Shown here one piece after another: positions 32,221-44,690 of a stretch of 64,000 nt of DNA (positions within the stretch are counted from its first letter, which is position 1; each line of letters starts with the position of its first letter). Source of the DNA: Gnetum montanum (taxonomy: Eukaryota; Streptophyta; Gnetopsida; Gnetales; Gnetaceae); contig MNCI01013584.1 in the NCBI GenBank assembly GCA_015680685.1, positions 756,771 to 820,770 on the forward strand. The letters run 5' to 3'. The notes under the pieces are model-generated. The model was not told the DNA's origin and made no database searches. It saw nothing but the letters and a program-made list of their open reading frames with translations. Made by a program: the position numbers and the translations under genes.

Positions 32221-32880
32221 GGACTTAGAAAATTTTTTATTCCTTCTTATTTCATGTAAGGACGATTTTTCCAATTTTCTTCTATGGAAAAGAGCTTTGA
32301 CCTCCTAGCTTTCCCAAGTCATAACTTGATCACTATCACTTTGATTTTTGTGTTTTATGAACCCATTTGATCATAGAGTGTTCAACTTAGTCATGGGAGG
32401 TACTAGTGAGGAAAACTTGAGCTAGTTTTTTAGAAAATACTAACATATAGAAGGTATTTTTAAGGGTAAGTATAAAGAGAGTTGAAATTTTTAAGAATAA
32501 ATCAATCCTACTAATGCCTAAACACTTACATAATGTTCCTAGGGAACCATAACCATCAATATAAGGAAGCCATACATAAAGATAAAATGAATAATTATGA
32601 GGAATAATATGAATCCTAAAAACTATGAGATAACTTTTTGAAAATTCTTCTAACTCTACAATCATGATAAATTAAGAACTTAATGAAACTAAGGGTATCA
32701 ATATGGTATAAATTTGTTAAGAACACATGGAAATACCTTGGTAATTTTGAAACCTTAATGATTATAGATGGTCCCAAAAAGAAGAGGAGCGTAAGAAGGA
32801 CCATCATAGGGAGCAAGAAAATGATGAAGAGTCTAGGGAAGAGGCCAAAATGGAGGAAAAGATCTAAGACATGAGGAGAA
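32221..32880 (+). other. Leader-like stretch between the TATA-like box and the 3' ORF of A
   Basis: The sequence is AT-rich with no persuasive ORF. The text TTCTAACTCTACAATCATGA (32647-32666) is shared with B near 40235-40260 (minus). A charged Lys/Glu-rich segment starts near 32780 (KEEERKKDHHREQENDEESR) and may be the real N-terminus of the 3' ORF. Confidence 0.35.
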
Positions 32881-35510
32881 GGAAGCCCAATCATTTAGCA
32901 TTCATCAAGAAACTCTTGCTTTGGGACAGTCAGTCCAAGGAGAGGAAACAACACTACAAGTGTAAGGAAAATGCCTCAAATTTTCATAGGACTACCTCCA
33001 AGACATTGAAGAAAGATCCATCTTAACCATGGTCATCACAGAAATGAACTTTGGCCCATTCAAGACGTTTGTTCCTGAAGTAGTTAGGATGTAACTCTAG
33101 GTGTTACCATTATGGCCAATTTTATTAGAAAGTGGTGAATGGTATCTTAGGAGAATGTACTAATTTTGACACAACAAGGAAGAGGGTATCATAATCAATA
33201 TTTAAGGAATTTTAGTTTCATTATTAATCAAGGTAATTCGAAAAGCTCTGAATATACCAAATGAAGGAGCAAGGTTAGCATATCTATCCATTTGATGTGA
33301 TCCTGAAACTAGAAAGTTATGGCTAAAATGGGCTTATGGAAAAGAAGATAAAGGCAACAATAAACTAACTTTGGAGGAAAGGATATAATTTAAAATTGAA
33401 ACCTATCATCTATTCCCAAAAAAAGGACTCAATCAATTATTAACTTATGCAACTAGAGGAAGTGCAATTCTAATGGGCAAGTACAATGCCAACCTTGCAC
33501 AACTCTATTTCATGGAGATTCAATAGTGATTTAAAGAAAGGAAGGTAGGGAAGCCAACACTACCATTCCATTACCTTATTAAGAAAATATTCAAGCAATT
33601 TCGAATCCTAGGATACACCAATGACATTTCTAGAAGAACCCAAAATGCTTCATACGTCAAGTTGCTCAAACCAGCACCATCCAAGAAAGATCAAGGTGAT
33701 TAACAAGAACTAGAAAAAGAGTATGATCAAGACCAAGAGTAATGACAAGATCAAAAATTAAGGCTCAATAGCCAACAACAAGGACAACAATAGCCATAGG
33801 TTCCATTTCCATCACCACTACAAGACTATTGACTATCAATGAGCCATCTGTAGAAGATCATAGAAATAATTAGTTGGAAAACTAGAGAATAGGCCAATCT
33901 ATACAAGGTCATTAATAATGCCATAATATCCATAGTTTTAGGTAATCCCACAAGTGGAAAAATTTCATTGTAGTTAGGAGAAGAGGTATGATCACAATAA
34001 ATCTTTGGGAATTTTGCATAGTTCCAAGTGGTATTAGAAATAGGAAAGGGAACCATAGTAGTGGTAATGCAGCATCAAGATGTAGCCGAAGTAGCAGAGG
34101 TGATTATTGATTACATTAAAGAGTTAGTCAATGTACTTGTTGTACCACCAATTGAACTTACTAGAACTAGAGATGCATAGATGCTAGTTGAAACCTCAAT
34201 GACTCCTATAGATCATGAAGATGACCTTGATCAGCTATTGTAGATAGGGCAAGTAATAACCACACTCTTCAAAATTTTGAGTGATGTCATTGTGGTGCAA
34301 TCAAAATTGATTACCACTCATAGGAAATTGGTCATGGTATAAATAAGGGTAGAGAATTTAGAAATAGAGATTCTAAAACTATAATAAGAGCTCACAATCT
34401 AAAGAGCTAAAAGGAAAGATCCCATATAATTTGTTGCACTTGACCAGATTGAGAAATTCAAAATAGAGTGGATCAACAAATTGATTAAGTAGAACAAAAA
34501 ATGAGTAGATGAGAAGGAGAAAGAGGTATGGAATGCCTCTATAGGTAAAGTGTAGACATATGCACATGTGAAGGCACTTGCTTCTATATAGGAGAAAAAC
34601 AACAAAAACTTGCTACTGACAACATGAGGTTGATCATAGTAGAAAAGAAAAAAGAACATTTTAGAAGAAAGTATCCATTAGTTGAGAGAGTAACTAATGA
34701 GGGTCAACTAGGAGATGAGTTACCTCATGAGAGAAAATAGAATCCTCTCTATGGAGGAGGTATGGACTATTAGATAGAAATTAGCAATTGAATTCAGTGC
34801 ATGGTAGAATGAAGCAAAGAAGCATAGAGGCTCACAGAGCACTTTTGAAATCAAGTGGACATGTATAAGTAGATAAATAAAAAGAAATCTAGATGGTGAA
34901 GGCTAAAATTAGTTTTATTGTAACACAAAATCCTGATTGGCAATCCATCTTAGGCAACACACCTATCAAGTGGAAGTAAAAAATAAAGACCTATAGATAG
35001 AGGACTTGAAAGAATACATGATGTTAGCAAACCTTTGCTATGCTAAGTTGGCCATGTTAACAATAGGTAGGTCTAGAAATGAGCTAGAGTAGTAAGTAGC
35101 AGCCAACTGTGCCTTATATGAGAAAGAATTTGTAGATTGAAAAGATGCTTTGCAAAAACTCAATGTAGAAAACTCAGAACTAGAAGCAGTGAAGGCTAGC
35201 TATCATGGGCAGAAAGATGTAGTAGTAAACCTAGCTAGAAAACTCTCAGAATATGATGAATTAAGAGAAAAGAATAGACTACTTGAGGAAGAAAGAGGGT
35301 TATTTGCAACCTGATATGTCAAAGCAAACCAAATGTTTCCATAGCTACCATGCCCATGAGACATGCTAACTCCATCAAACATTGGTTCATTAGCATGGAT
35401 AGTGCATGATTCCAGAATGGAAAAGGAAAAAATTTAGGTACTTCAAAATTTCAAAAGCCTAATAATAATGGAAAAGCCACCACTACCTAGAACAAATTAA
35501 GACTACATCA
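32880..35510 (+). pseudogene. 3' ORF of element A (unknown function, coiled-coil), decayed
   Basis: The family is not one I can name. Conserved landmarks in order are: FSIHQETLALGQSVQGEE (near 32910); MVITEMNFGPFKTFVPEVV (33039), followed by LPLWPILLESGEWYL; ALNIPNEGARLA; a block with GKPTLPFHYLIKKIF; then from 34060 a long Leu/Ile/Glu/Lys/Gln-rich half predicted coiled-coil (DDLDQLLQIGQVITTLF, KDPIQFVALDQIEKFKIEW) running to about 35300. B and C carry homologous copies. The position between integrase and 3' LTR matches the env-like ORF of Athila elements, but no signal peptide or membrane anchor is evident, so a structural or nucleic-acid-related role is equally possible. Confidence 0.65.
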
Positions 35511-35708
35511 AGCTTTACTATATTTTTCTCTTTATTTTGTAAAGTTATCATATCATGAAATGTATCATTTTTGTAAACTCCATTGTGGCATTTATGAGTC
35601 ATGTATATAGCAATCAATGTCATGTCAATCTACCTCCCAATTTTATAAGGAACTTCATCCTCATTTTTTTTGAACTCAAGGATGAGTTTTCAGTCAGTTA
35701 TGGGGGTA
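35511..35708 (+). other. 3' untranslated stretch and polypurine tract of A
   Basis: Noncoding sequence ends in TCAGTTATGGGGGTA directly before the LTR start (TGATAAATCATGG). The run GGGGG preceded by A/T is the polypurine tract for plus-strand priming. An equivalent CATGGGGGTA precedes the LTR of E. Confidence 0.7.
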
Positions 35709-36429
35709 TGATAAATCATGGTTTTGTAGGCTACGATATTGGGCATCCAATATTAGAGTCACAATATTGTATCCTTGGTTTCAAAGCCCATGATACAATA
35801 TTGAATATCCAATATCACTAACATGTGAAAGGCCTATAAATACAACACTTAGGTGCACCATATGAGGAACTTTCATTCCACCCTTAGGTAGACTTTTATT
35901 GTGTGTTTTGGTAGTTTTAGTGATAGAGTAAATGCCTGCAATGTGGTGTTGAGGAGCTGTATGGAATCTTTACTTAAGTGAAGTATACTTGGGCATAGTT
36001 CATGTCCGAAAATTAAGATTGAGATTGGTTTTCATCATTGTAGCATCAACTTAGTTTTTACTTTATTACTTAGCATAGTTTTCATTTATTTCTAGATAAT
36101 CATTTACATTTCCAAGTGTTTTACTTGTTCATTAATAAAGTGGAATGAGCATGACTAGTTTTAAGAATTTAAGTGTAGTTATTTGATAATCCCAATAGTG
36201 TTATAGCTTGGTTCACCTAGTAGCATAATGCTTGGTAACCTAGTAATAGTTACATGACCCTAAGATGTGTACATTAAGCCAAGACCAGATGCTCATCACT
36301 TTAGGCTAGTTTAGATTTACATTCTTGTTGTTTGTTAGATTAAATAATTAATGTTTCCATTACTGTCAAGATTAGCATAAGGCCATAACAACATCAGTTA
36401 TCATATACCTTACTTTGGGCTAAACCATA
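35709..36429 (+). repeat. 3' LTR of element A, left part (interrupted by B)
   Basis: It starts TGATAAATCATGG, has the U3 palindromic words (CGATATTGGGCATCCAATAT) and a TATA box TATAAATA at 35834-35841, and breaks off at GGGCTAAACCATA. The missing last 160 bp are found at 45571-45731 beyond element B. It therefore begins and ends exactly as expected for an insertion. Confidence 0.9.
36425..36429. repeat. Target-site duplication of element B, left copy (CCATA)
   Basis: CCATA here and TCATA at 45566-45570 flank element B. The uninterrupted LTR of A reads CCATA at this place, so the right copy has one substitution. Confidence 0.85.
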
Positions 36430-37287
36430 TGATGAGCGGTGAGGTACCCCTACATCCAACCATATAAATCACAATCTTTCACACATGATCTAGTTAAATT
36501 CCATGGATGAGACTAGTTATGACATCTAGATCATTATGCTTTGATTGTAGTTCACTCTCTTCCTGCTTAGACTAGTGGTAGCTTTATCATGTATGGTTTA
36601 GTCGAAAGTGAGGCATATGATATTGTCTAATCCTATGTTGCTCCTAATGACAATAAAGAACAAATTAATTAAGCTAATGAACAATGGAAAGTGAAACCTA
36701 AACTTGCCTACATGTGATGAGTATCCATTCCTAATTGACCATACACACCTTGGAATTTATGTAACTATTACTGGGATTGCCAAGCATATGTCACTGGGTG
36801 TGTCAAATGATACACTACTGGATTATCAAGTACTTACACTTAAGTGCTCATGATTAAGCCACACTCATTTTTCTTAATAACAAGAATAGTAAATAGCAAT
36901 AGATGGAAACATTTAACTAAAGAAAATAGTAAATAATTAAAGCAATAATAAATCTAAGTGAATATGCAATGATGAGAGTAATTTCAATCTTTTTTTTCTA
37001 GTCATGTAACATAGCCAATTACATCACACTTGAACAAAGGTGTTGTACAATTACAAACATCATGCTACAAGCATGCAATGGGAAATGTAGAAATCTAAGA
37101 AATATTATCAAAACTAAAAAAAAATGATATCTCTACTATGCACCCAAGTGTTGTATTTATAGGATAGCATATAAGAGATGATATCAAATATTCAACATCA
37201 TTTCTTGGAACTTGATATCATGTATCTGATATCAAAGCCTCAATGTTGGGTATTTGATATCAAGGCTGACACAATCATGACTCATCA
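36430..37287 (-). repeat. 3' LTR of element B (858 bp)
   Basis: On the minus strand it starts TGATGAGTCATGATTGTG and ends CCGCTCATCA. The TATA box (CCTATAAATACAACAC) is at 37161-37154. U3 holds about six GATATC words spaced roughly 17-25 bp apart. A polypurine-like CCATGGTAGTA precedes it on the minus strand. The pair is 44691-45565. Confidence 0.9.
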
Positions 37288-38000
37288 TACTACCATGGCT
37301 AAATGAAAACTCATCCTCAAGTTAAACAAGAAGAGGCACAAGTTCTTTACAAAAAATGTTGGGAAGGTATAAAATTATTAACTTCAAACAAACAACCAAA
37401 TTGACTCTTACATGTTGCAGTGATGTTTCACAAACATTGGAACAAAAGATTACAAGATGTAAAACTAGGGAAGCTCATGTAGTTCTTGGAGGTGGTGGCT
37501 CTCCATCAGGCACTTCCCTTTGTCACCAAGCTTGTGAAATTTGTAGCAATCAAGTAATGCCTGCAACTTTTCTTCTTTTGTTCATGCATCATGTACCATC
37601 TAGGTTGCTAAAAAAATGTGTGTTAGTGCCAGTACATCCTAAGGACATGGTAATTGCAGGAACATCTTATTGGCCTTCACATACCAAGCTGAAAATTGTC
37701 ATTATTCTTCACCAAAGGCCCTAGTTTTCTCTCTTAATTCTTGATAATCTATTAATCTCCTAGCTAGGTCTGAGGTGACATCCTTTTGTCCATGGTAGCT
37801 AGCTTTAACCACCTTCAATTACAAGTTTACCACATGGAGCTTTTGTAAAGAATATATTCTATCTACAAACTCTTTTTTTATACAATGCATAAGTGGTTGC
37901 TACCTATTTTTCCAACTTGGTTTAGGGCCAATCTACTATTAAAATGGCAAGGTTGGCATATATGAGGTTAGCCAATGCCATTTATTCCTTTACATCTTTG
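37288..38000 (-). other. 3' end of the 3' ORF region of B
   Basis: Decayed sequence between the coiled-coil part of the 3' ORF and the LTR. The end near the LTR (TTTTCATTTAGCCATGG on the minus strand) matches the same place in E (59535-59518). A plus-strand frame of 122 codons (37356-37724) is antisense and has no counterpart in A, so it is not called. Confidence 0.4.
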
Positions 38001-40240
38001 ATCTACAAGTCTTTGTTTTTCACTTTTTCCTAATGAACCAACACATAGCTATCCAATATGGGTTGCCAGTTAGGATTTCATGCTAACATGGCTCCAATAC
38101 TAGCTTTAGCCAACTAGATTTGTTTTACTTATTTTCTTATACATGCCTACTTAGTCAAAGAAGTGTTCCTTCAACTTCTCAATGCTTTTTGGCCTCATTT
38201 TGCCACACATTGATTTTGATTGTTGAATTTTGTTGAATAGTGTAGACCTCCTTCATTGAGAGGACTCTATTTTTCCTAGCTAATTAACTGATATCCTAGT
38301 TGATCCTCATTAGTTGCTCCCTCAACTAATGGATGCTTTCTTTTAGAATATTCTTTTATTGTTTAATGGTGATCAACTTGGATTTTTTTGCAATGAGTTT
38401 TTTATTCTCCTCTTGAGTGGCATTTAATGCCTCTTTGTAAGCATGGGATTGTGCATCAGTAGTAGAGGCATTTCAAACTACCTTCTCTTTTTCTTTCTTA
38501 ATAGCTTTATTTTGTTTAGTCAACTTGATCATCTACTATGTTCTAAATTTATCTACCTGGTCAAGCATGATAAATTGAGCAAGATCTTGTCTTTTGGCTA
38601 TCAGGGTGACCAACTCTTATTGTGACCATTGCACCTCTACTTTTGCCTACTCCACCCTAATCTTTGCCATGACTAGTTTTCCTTTGGTGGCAATGAGATT
38701 TGATTGTGTTGTAGTGACATCACTAGGCATGTTAAATAAGGTAGTAACCACTTGCCCTATTTGTAGCAGTTGATCTAATACATCCTCATGTGCCACAAGA
38801 GTCATCAAAGTTCCAACAAGAATTTGAGCATCTTTGGTACTAGTTAGATGTACTGGGAATATAACAAGCATATTGAATGATTCTTTAATGTGATCTATAA
38901 TCACTTCGATTGCACCTACTACATCATGATGCTGCATTACCATAACTTTGGCATCTTCTCTAGTCTCAAGAATTACTTGGAAGGATGTAGTGTTTCTAGA
39001 GATTTGTCTAGACCACTAGATTTTTCTCTTGATTGTAGTGAAATCTTCCCTCTTATCAGATCATTTAAAATGATGGGTTGCACCTCAACTAAGATTCTAA
39101 AGAGGCTTGATTCTTCCCTACTTCCCAAGTTGAGTGTCTCAACAATTTTTTGTACTTGGCTCATTGAGGATCTATAGTCTTGTGATGGTGGTAGTGGAAG
39201 AGCTTGTGTTTCAGGGTGTAATTTAGGCTCTCATTCTACTTCTTTTTCTAGTTTGGCTTCCTTCTCTAGTTCTTGTTCTTCACAAAGGTCTTCTCTTGGA
39301 GCTACAAGTTTGAGCAACTCTACAAATGAAGCATTCTGAGCCTTCATAGAAACATTGTTTATGTACTCCAGGATTCTAGCTCACTTGTAGAACTTTCTAA
39401 TTAGGCAAGGGAATGGGAGTGTTGGCTTCCTTGCCTTTTTCTCTTCAAAATACCTTTGGATCTTTGTGTAATATAGCTAGGGAAGGTTGGCTACATACTT
39501 TCTCATTAGGATGACACTTCTCTTGGCTACATAGGTGGTGATTCAGTTGAGTCCTTTGGTGGAAAATAGATGATACTTCCCTATTTTGAAATTGGTTCTC
39601 TCATCTAGAGTCAATTCATGCTCGCTTTAGCTATGGCTTTCTTATTTTAGGGTCAAATCTTGTAGAAAAGTGGCTAACTTAGCCCCTTCATTTGGTAGAT
39701 TTAGAGCTTTAGCAATTACATTAACTAAGAAGTTAACATTGACTTCACAAATGTTAACTATGGTGCCTTCCTCCTTGTTATGCTAGAATTGGTATGTTTC
39801 TCAAAGGTACCACTCACCATTGCTTGAATGAATAGGCCACAAAGGTGATGCCCAAAGTTGTGCCCAAACTACTTCTAGAGAAAATTCCTTAAATGGATCA
39901 AAATTCATCTCCATGACGACCATGGTTAACATGGATTTTTCTTGAATGGACTCATGGCATTCTAGGGATAACATGATATGTTATCATTTCACAGGGTCTT
40001 ACAGTTTTGTAGCCTTCCCTTGGACTGACTATCCTATGATAGAAGCCTCTTGATGAATGCTAAATGAGTAGGCTTCTTGCTCCTCATGCTCTAAACATTC
40101 ACTTGTTGGCCTTGACCACCTCATGGATGCTTGGCTGCTCTCTATGAAGGTTCTCCTTGTGCTCCTCTTTTTGTTCTTTATCAATAAGTAGTTTATACCT
40201 TACGTGTTACCTTAGTTCATTAAGTTCTTAGTTCATATGA
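38000..40240 (-). pseudogene. 3' ORF of element B (unknown function, coiled-coil), decayed
   Basis: It is homologous to the 3' ORF of A and best preserved in parts. N-terminal signature: VVMEMNFDPFKEFSLEVVWA, then LWPIHSSNGEWYL near 39900-39800. Middle: NEGAKLATFLQDLTL, LTLDERTNFKIGKYHLFS, ILMRKYVANLPQLYYTKIQ and FVELLKLVAPREDLCEEQE. Open frames at 39164-38973 and 38943-38647 cover the distal half, with DVLDQLLQIGQVVTTLF. The C-terminal third is Leu/Lys/Glu-rich and coiled-coil-like. Stops replace Gln at several places. Confidence 0.65.
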
Positions 40241-40691
40241 TTGTAGAGTTAGAAAATTTTTTAGAAAAAATCCCCAAAAAGTGTTTATCATCTTTTGAAA
40301 TCCTTTGCAATTGGTTCTTTTTTCCTTATGTGTGACTTATTATAATGGTTATGGCCCCTTGGATGGAAAAATTAAGGTTTCTAGCATTACCACAATTGAT
40401 TTTTCAGTATAACACTTATGGTTTTTAACATTCATATCCTTATAATATCCTTTAGGTGATAGAAAAATTCAAAAAAGTGGCATAAGTTTCTCACACAAGC
40501 ATCCCCCCTGCCCTCCATGACTAACTTGAACACTTTGTGTTCAGACAAGTTCAAAAAGTATGGAAAACCAAGCAGAAGAGAGCCAAATATAGCAAGTTGT
40601 AGTTGGTTGCATAAAGCTTTCGGTCACAAGAGAAACTTTTAAAAACTCCCTTAGCTATAAATGATGAGAATGAAGTTTGGGCACTGCAAGG

Positions 40692-40775
40692 ATCATATCT
40701 ATAGGTTTTGTATGACCCAATATTAGGTATTTGACATTGCATCCCACCCAATATCGAGTATTCAATATTGGGGTC
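40692..40775 (-). promoter_or_regulatory. Promoter-like module before the 3' ORF of B
   Basis: On the minus strand CCAATATTGAATACTCGATA, TTGGGTGGGATG and CCTAATATTGGGTC lie at 40775-40713. A weak TATA-like CCTATAGATATG follows at 40706-40695. Words are of the same type as U3 of the LTRs of B. The box is weaker than in A and C. Confidence 0.4.
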
Positions 40776-42400
40776 CATGAATAGCCATCTAATGGGGGTA
40801 CTAAGCATAAGAAATGAAGCTCTAGGGTTGGTTGGAAGGTTGCAAGTTAAGTGCATAGTTCTGGGGTAATTAGGAAAGCTTATGAAGGCATTGGAAGTGT
40901 GAAAAGGTGAAGTCATCAACATGAAAAACTTTGGAAGAAGCAAGGAAAAGGGCATTGAAATTGAGGTTGTGGATGGATCAAGGTACATGAGAAGGAAAAC
41001 TACAAAAATTAACAATTATGCACCTGGAAGGTTAAGAATGGTGTGGTTGTGTCAAACAAGTATAAGTTACAAAAGGTACACAAGTGGGTCTTCCCCAAAC
41101 CAGGCTCTAGCCTGTGATGCCCTTGTGTGATCACACCTAAAAATGTTCATAGGCGCTAAAGGGGTTGAATGCAACTCATACCTGTGCAAAAAATCACACA
41201 TGTTAAAACTACCAATTTGAGATAATAACTCTATGTTACACAAAATCACAAGTTAGGATAAAAAAAATAGTGAGATGAGATGGACTATAGAAAGGATTGT
41301 AAAAATTGGGACATGAGGTGTCTTACCATGGGCACAATGAATCCTTATGTTTTATTAATGGTTAAATAATCATGAGTCCTTCTTTCCAAGATTCAAACCA
41401 AGTATAAACCACATTTTAGTGACATTGCATAATTTCATCACATCAACAAACAACCATAAGACTATCATAGTTGCAACAACTAACATCACTGAGCATTTTT
41501 TCCAAGCAAGGAGCTTATTGATCGCACACATTTTTTTTTCATTTTTTTATGAGAGTTATGAGAAGTTACAAACCTTTAGTCATGGGTACATGTCTTTCTA
41601 GTGGGGCCCATATAATTTATGTAGTGCCTTTTTATGGTACTCTTACTAGAATTTTTTGTTAAATATACAAGTATATAATTACAACCTCAGCAACATGATA
41701 GAACATACAAAAGTGACCAAAGAGAATCCACAAATCCCCTTGATGTTACACCCATTCCACCTTGGTTATACACTCTTCTATCTAGACACAATGATTATGG
41801 GTTTATTTGTAGGTTGGATGATGAAAAAGAATATCTTTATGACTAGAGAAAGAACCTCTTATTAATGGAATGGGTTGATGAATGAGATGGTCTTATTATT
41901 CGAATAATTAGTCCCGTATGATTCGACAACATAGAGAAAACCTCATCTCAATGGGTAACATGATCATTTTATTCTCAAGTGAGATTACTAACAAAGAAGA
42001 TGAAAATAGCAAATAGAAAAAGTTGAAAAGAATAAGAGAAATTGTATCAAGAAATGAGAAAATGACAAAAAATTGTAAAACAAAAAGCTGAAAAACAATT
42101 ATGAATCCTAAGGATTAGAATGTGGGATGACCCCCATGAATAAACATTTGGCCATGACAAGGATTAATAAGTGGATATATAGGATTCATGCATGTATAAA
42201 TTATTAATAACCATTCATTCCCTAACCACTAGGTATCTTTTTGATGTTACAATGGATGGGTTGATAAATTATTGGTCACACACTTGATTGTTAAATGTTT
42301 GATGCATCAAGATATGAGGTGTGTTAATGTGATGAATGCCTAGCTGATAATTATATCCTTGATCATGATATGGTATGCATGGATTTGTTGATCTTCCCAT
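40776..42400 (-). other. Post-pol noncoding block of B and deletion junction
   Basis: This includes the pyrimidine-rich tract (minus strand of 41990-42110) and the conserved core with TTTGGGGAAGACCCACTTGT at about 41105-41080. The junction where gag-derived sequence meets the post-pol block lies near 42.1-42.4 kb and marks the loss of pol. A 154-codon minus ORF at 41015-40551 overlaps the motif array and is probably fortuitous. Confidence 0.45.
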
Positions 42401-44598
42401 GCTTGTAGATTCATTGCATGGGTTTGGAATTGGAGTAATTATGGATAGTGGTCATTGTGTAGGATTAGAGGATGGTGGTGGTGAAAAGGTGAGCATTACA
42501 CTAGATTGGCATTATATTAGTTTGGATGATGTGCTAGATCCATGAGTATTTTTCTTCAGCTTATGGCCTTTCCTAAAGAAGAGATGTTTTCGACATGGTA
42601 GTTGAGATATACTAGTGTCAGTATGTCTATGCACATTTTCAGAACAAGTGGTATTTTCTTTGTTGATATTGTGGTGCAAAACCTTCCTATGTCCTTTGTG
42701 GTGACATGTGATGAGGTGAAGTATGAATATATTGAGGGTAGGATGGATGATAAGAGACATGAGGTGGTGATCCCTTTAGGAATGTCATGGATTGATGATA
42801 CTTGGGAGAGTGATAGTGACAATTTGAAGTCGAGGTGTAGAACTAGTTGGAGAAATAGGATGTTGAACATAATATTTATGTAGTTTTAGTGGATAGGAAG
42901 GATAGGGATGATTTGGTGGTGGCCTACCCCAAGACTATGGTTGTTGCCACTATGGTTGATGATAGTGTGGAGGCTACTAATAAGTCCCCCTAGGATGGTA
43001 CGGTTGGTTGTGGGGTTGTTTATAATTACCTTGTGGAAGAGGAAATCTCCCAGGCATGTTCTTATATACAAACTTCAAATTTAAGGCACCTACCCAATAC
43101 TCATGTAGATGCAACAAGATTGGAAAATTCCCCTTCTAATGTTCATATATGCAGATGTCACATCCATTATCTTCTTTTATGGTTGACTCTATAGCCTCAC
43201 TTTCATTGGTCATTTTTCTTATTTACCAAATAGTGTTCCTAGTTATTTCTTGGTTCTGTATCCTTTATTTATTGTGTTCACTTGGCTTTTTTAACATGAT
43301 CCTTTGCTCAACCATCTCAAAAAGATTTTTAATGTTTTCGTATATCCATTTTGACATAGTATTAAACTTTGCCTCAAGTTCATCAATAGACTTCTGTATC
43401 AATAGACATTGAGAGTAGTTTATTTTTTCTTATCATAGATATGGACCTCCTTCTATTGAAGAGTTGGGTCCCACTAATATTTCTCAATGCTCTCCCATTT
43501 ACATATCTCTTCTTCTTTTGCCACATGCTCAGTTAGTTCTCAAATTTGATGGGCTTGTAGCTCATATAATTGACCTGGAGCATACATCCCAAGGGTTTAG
43601 CTTGTTTCATTATGAAGCCCATCTATGATGTGGAAAAGTTACCTTTCCTTAGAGAAACCATGGCTTGGGAATCTATTCAATAGAGAATAATATCTATCTA
43701 AGGCCATGTCCAAGGTTTCATGTTATTCTTGCTTTTATCCTTGGATCTATCTTCTCAAGTTGGACACCCTCGTATAGGTTTGGTATTTCTGATTGAAGAG
43801 TTCCAGCATTGTGGACCTTCATCGAATTGAATTTGGTTTTAATGATCTATACCACACTTTGGTTCTATTAATGAGTGTCCTAGGAAAGAGCTTAAGCTTT
43901 TTCCACCCACTTTCAATGTTGCAAAAAGCATAGGCATCATGGAAGGCTTGTAAATGATGTTGTAGATCTAAATCATAGCCTCCTACAAATTTAGGAATAT
44001 TATTCATATCAATCCTAGGTAGGTGACTCTCTTTGTGATGCCTATGAGATATCTTAATTGCCTCTCTGACCCACATTAGGATCCGAATGGTCAAAAAGGA
44101 TTCATCATCATTAGATAGGTTGTGATGAAAATTTCTATTTGGTTGATTGTGACAATTTTATCTATGTTCATGTTGATAACTGTGAATGTTCCTGTAGGTT
44201 CAATTTTTGTTTCTATTTCAATCCTTTAGTGGAGCTTTATCTTCATACCTACATTCATCTTCATCAAAACTAGATGTTGAAGGGGAAGAGGAAGATGAGG
44301 AACTAGGAGGATTGCTAGGGGTTCTATGGTGTTCCCCAAGGTCCCTTGATTTATCCTTTCTAGATTGCAAGGAGGTCCTAGGCCTTGAGGCATTCCCTAG
44401 TCTAGGACTTTCTTCATCTCCTCCAAGGTTTTCTACCTTAGGTAAGAGTAATATTTAAGTGTCATTAGGATAGTCATGAATATAATAAACCCTTGCATAA
44501 GGTTGGTCACTCCAACTTTCTTAACCATATATCTCATTAGTTCTCCAATGAATGTTTCCATTATATAGTGAATTATCACTTCCTTGTAAAAGAGACAT
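42400..44598 (-). pseudogene. gag: Gag of element B, decayed
   Basis: The chosen start is the ATG at 44598, about 90 bp after the primer site. The gag core is open at 44094-43819: IDMNNIPKFVGGYDLDLQHH, LQAFHDAYAFCNIESGWKKL and NRTKVWYRSLKP. The second part of the core lies at about 43690-43590 (YYSLLNRFPSHGFSKER, then LFHIIDGL). The C-terminal low-complexity tail near 43070-42890 (NNHSLGVGHHQ) aligns with the tail of C near 48950. Confidence 0.75.
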
Positions 44599-44670
44599 TG
44601 TTGTTAGATTATAATGTGTGTTATTTAATATTTTTTGAAGGATATATCATTAATCTAGATAACTAGCACC

Positions 44671-44690
44671 ATCCTCGTCAACGGTGCCAA
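44671..44690 (-). other. Primer-binding site of B (tRNA-Asp type)
   Basis: Immediately after the LTR end (…CGCTCATCA) the minus strand reads TTGGCACCGTTGACGAGGAT. It differs at a few places from the TGGCGCCGTTGCCGGGGA site of Athila/Tat elements known to be primed by tRNA-Asp. This is the best-preserved primer site in the window. Confidence 0.85.

Noticed and set aside
37356-37724. 122-codon plus-strand ORF beside the 3' LTR of B
   Set aside because: Antisense to the end of the 3' ORF, with no homologous frame in A and no known motif.
20330-40240. Calling the 3' ORF a retroviral-type envelope protein
   Set aside because: Only the position fits. No signal peptide, membrane anchor, cleavage site or Cys pattern is visible in any of the three copies.
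40551-41015. 154-codon minus-strand ORF in element B
   Set aside because: It overlaps the motif array and TATA-like box, is not recognisable and has no obvious counterpart in A or C. Treated as fortuitous.
42602-42883. 93-codon plus-strand ORF that looked like a captured host gene piece
   Set aside because: The minus strand here aligns by eye with the low-complexity Gag tail of element C (NHSLGVGHHQ region), so the plus-strand frame is antisense to Gag.
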